9,762 nucleotides of DNA from an uncultured bacterium (GTDB taxonomy: Bacteria > Bacteroidota > Bacteroidia > Bacteroidales > Marinifilaceae): positions 1 through 9,762 of the forward strand of contig CAJMQA010000118.1 of the NCBI GenBank assembly GCA_905215395.1, read 5' to 3'. Of the stretch, positions 8,109 to 9,762 are shown one piece after another. The position numbers and the translations under genes were made by a program. The notes below the pieces were generated by a model. It had not been told where the DNA came from and searched no databases. It saw only the letters and a list, made by a program, of their open reading frames with translations. Position 1 is the first letter of the stretch; each line of letters begins with the position of its first letter.

Positions 8109-9038
8109 ATGAGGGTATGGGATTGTATAAAAAAAGTTTTGCCGGTGGCATTCAAAACCTCCTGCTGGTTTTTAAAAATCATGCTTCCGGTCTCTTTTTT
8201 GGTACTTTTGCTTTCGTATTTCAATATACTTCCCTACCTTTCTTCATTTGCTGCTCCTCTGTTTACTTTGCTGGGTTTGCCGGGAGATGCGGCCCTGGTG
8301 TTTGTGACCAGTATTTTTACAAATATCTATACGGTTATCGCGTTGATGTCGAACCTTGATTTTTCAATCCGGGAGGGGATTATTCTGGCAATGATGTGCC
8401 TGATTTCCCATAATTACCTGGTGGAAACTCTGGTGCAGAAAAAGACAGGAACTTCTGCCGTAGCCATGATTGTGTTGAGATTTTGCTGTAGTTTTGCAGC
8501 CGCAGCGTTTTTGAATCTTATTTTACCGGATTTCAAGGCACGTATAGCTTTTCAGCCTGCAGAAGAAATCGGATTTGTGCAGACTTTGACGAACTGGTTA
8601 CAGAGTAGTCTGATATTGTCCCTGAAAGTGGTTCTGATTATTACGGCTTTAATGATTGTACAACGTTTACTGGAAGAATTCGGAGTTCTCCGGTGGCTTT
8701 CTTCTTTATTGGGTCCCGTGATGGGGGTGATGGGACTGCCCCGTCAGGTGGCTTTTCTTTGGCTGGTGGGGAATACGCTGGGACTGGCATACGGATCGGC
8801 AGTTTTGATGGACTATTCCCGGCAGGGGAAATTGACGGAGCGGGATGCTGATTTGTTAAATTACCACCTGGCAATATCCCATTCTCAGCTGGAAGATCCC
8901 TTGTTGTTTGCCGTATTGGGTTTACCCATGCTTTGGTTGATTATTCCGCGTGTTATCCTGGCTATCTTTGTAGTCTGGTTGAAGCGGGGGATGGAACTGC
9001 TCCGTCCGCGCTTACATGTGTTAAGTCCGAAAATTTAA
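8109..9038 (+). CDS. Polytopic membrane protein with two Gate-type (nucleoside-recognition-like) repeats
   Basis: This 309-residue inner-membrane protein has hydrophobic segments at roughly 22-42, 50-80, 88-108, 115-139, 166-185, 197-235 and 264-291. It resembles proteins with the Gate domain (annotated 'nucleoside recognition', related to SpmA/SpmB and YjiH types). The two halves resemble each other: LSS at 44-46 and 197-199, GLP at 56-58 and 209-211 (both offset by 153), and ISH followed by an acidic residue at 99-101 and 256-258 (offset 157). The family name comes from a domain annotation and does not prove nucleoside transport; some Gate proteins lack a known substrate. The start codon follows the gpsA stop by one base, pointing to translational coupling. 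The C-terminus is basic (KRGMELLRPRLHVL), likely cytoplasmic. No soluble catalytic domain is present. Another + frame ORF inside it (8117-8359) is a shadow. Confidence 0.82.
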   Translation: MRVWDCIKKVLPVAFKTSCWFLKIMLPVSFLVLLLSYFNILPYLSSFAAPLFTLLGLPGDAALVFVTSIFTNIYTVIALMSNLDFSIREGIILAMMCLISHNYLVETLVQKKTGTSAVAMIVLRFCCSFAAAAFLNLILPDFKARIAFQPAEEIGFVQTLTNWLQSSLILSLKVVLIITALMIVQRLLEEFGVLRWLSSLLGPVMGVMGLPRQVAFLWLVGNTLGLAYGSAVLMDYSRQGKLTERDADLLNYHLAISHSQLEDPLLFAVLGLPMLWLIIPRVILAIFVVWLKRGMELLRPRLHVLSPKI

Positions 9039-9047
9039 ATTATTGTT

Positions 9048-9762
9048 ATGTATTCTTTGATTGAAGTGACCGGTAAGGGGCATGAAGCAGCTTTTCTTCA
9101 GTTGCCGGCAGAGTTGTATAAAGGAAATTCTTATTGGATCCGTCCTTTGGACAACGATATCCGGAATGTATTTGATAAGGATAAAAATCCTTGTTTCAGG
9201 AATGGTGAGTGTATACGCTGGTTGTTACAGGATGAACATGGCAAATATATAGGACGGGTTGCTGCTTTTGTGAATCGGAAGACTTGTCATTTGGATAAAT
9301 ATGCCGTCGGACAGATGGGCTTTTTTGAATGTATCGATGATGAAAAAGCTGCGTTTATGCTGTTCGACAAATGCCGGGAATGGTTGGAAGAGCAAGGGAT
9401 GGAAGCGATGGAAGGACCAGTGAACTTCGGAGAACGTATAGAATGGTGGGGATTATTGGTGGATGGTTTCGACCAATGTCCTAATTATGCAATGCCATAT
9501 ACCCATCCCTATTATGTGAAATTTTTTGAAGATTACGGATTCAGAGACTTTTTCAAACAGTTTACTTTCCGGACCCGCCTGGTGATGGAAAGTCTTTCTA
9601 AGATTGTGGTATGGAAAGCTGACCGGGTTTTAAGAAATCCGGATTATTCCGTACATACCTATGGGGATATCGGGAAGGTAAAGGCCATAGAGGCGTTACT
9701 GGAGGTTTATAATAAAGCCTGGAATCTGGAAGTGCACGGGGTGGACGGTATTACCCGGGAAC
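9048..9762 (+). CDS. GNAT-like / YghO-like cytoplasmic protein, N-terminal 238 residues (3' truncated by window)
   Basis: An open frame starts at ATG 9048, 9 nt after the preceding stop, and runs without a stop to the window edge, giving 238 complete codons. It begins MYSLIEVTGKGHEAAFLQLP and has no signal peptide or membrane segment. The most recognisable part is EGPVNFGERIEWWGLLVDGF (residues 122-141), followed by a proline/tyrosine-rich stretch with MPYTHPYYVKFFEDYGF. This layout matches my memory of the YghO-like family of acetyltransferase-fold proteins (EGP-NF...GLLVDGF...PYY...GF), which carry an uncertain function. GRVAAFVNRK (about 68-77) looks like the early beta strand of a GNAT fold, and QMGFFECIDD (about 87-96) like the next strand. 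Full members are usually about 370-390 residues, so perhaps 140 are missing. It is the fourth gene of the lysS operon. The acetyltransferase label is an inference from fold-like patterns; no substrate can be named. Confidence 0.7.
   Translation, partial: MYSLIEVTGKGHEAAFLQLPAELYKGNSYWIRPLDNDIRNVFDKDKNPCFRNGECIRWLLQDEHGKYIGRVAAFVNRKTCHLDKYAVGQMGFFECIDDEKAAFMLFDKCREWLEEQGMEAMEGPVNFGERIEWWGLLVDGFDQCPNYAMPYTHPYYVKFFEDYGFRDFFKQFTFRTRLVMESLSKIVVWKADRVLRNPDYSVHTYGDIGKVKAIEALLEVYNKAWNLEVHGVDGITRE

Noticed and set aside
8117..8359. 80-codon + strand ORF overlapping the start of the Gate-type gene
   Set aside because: It is out of frame within a well-supported membrane protein and its sequence shows no family features; a frame shadow.
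1..9762. Possible defence system, prophage, insertion sequence or CRISPR array
   Set aside because: No transposase, integrase, phage gene, nuclease/helicase set or regularly spaced repeats were seen; every gene fits importer, housekeeping or uncharacterised cellular families.

Overview
The window looks like a Bacteroidales chromosome (phylum Bacteroidota). The signs are a SusC/SusD outer-membrane pair, a perfect Bacteroidota-type promoter (TTTG, 20 nt, TAnnTTTG), A-rich leaders without Shine-Dalgarno sequences, and a lysyl-tRNA synthetase with the C-terminal extension I associate with Bacteroidales. The style of the SusC gene and the moderate GC content would fit Odoribacteraceae-like gut bacteria, but genus cannot be settled from the sequence alone. 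All seven genes lie on the + strand. There is no gene-free stretch over 300 bases; the largest gap is 157 nt (5194-5350).

Region 1 (1-5193) is the end of a SusC-SusD-TlpA-type operon. It starts with a SusC-like TonB-dependent transporter whose N-terminus lies before the window. Six nt later comes a SusD/RagB lipoprotein, and 10 nt after that an exported thioredoxin-fold protein with a WCGPC active site. Together they encode an outer-membrane importer (SusC barrel plus SusD surface lid) and a periplasmic thiol-disulfide or redox protein. No glycoside hydrolase follows, and a strong hairpin closes the operon, so the cargo is unknown and need not be a glycan.

Region 2 (5194-5350) holds a 15-bp stem terminator. 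Its T-rich tail runs into the -33 box of the next promoter, followed by an AT-rich leader of about 60 nt.

Region 3 (5351-9762) is a second, tightly packed operon: lysS (lysyl-tRNA synthetase), gpsA (glycerol-3-phosphate dehydrogenase), a polytopic membrane protein with two Gate-type repeats, and a GNAT-like/YghO-like protein that runs off the right edge. The first two are housekeeping genes for translation and phospholipid synthesis. The last two have no assigned job, and their link to lysS-gpsA is the main open question. I see no tRNA, rRNA, CRISPR array, insertion sequence, phage gene or clearly new multi-gene system here.
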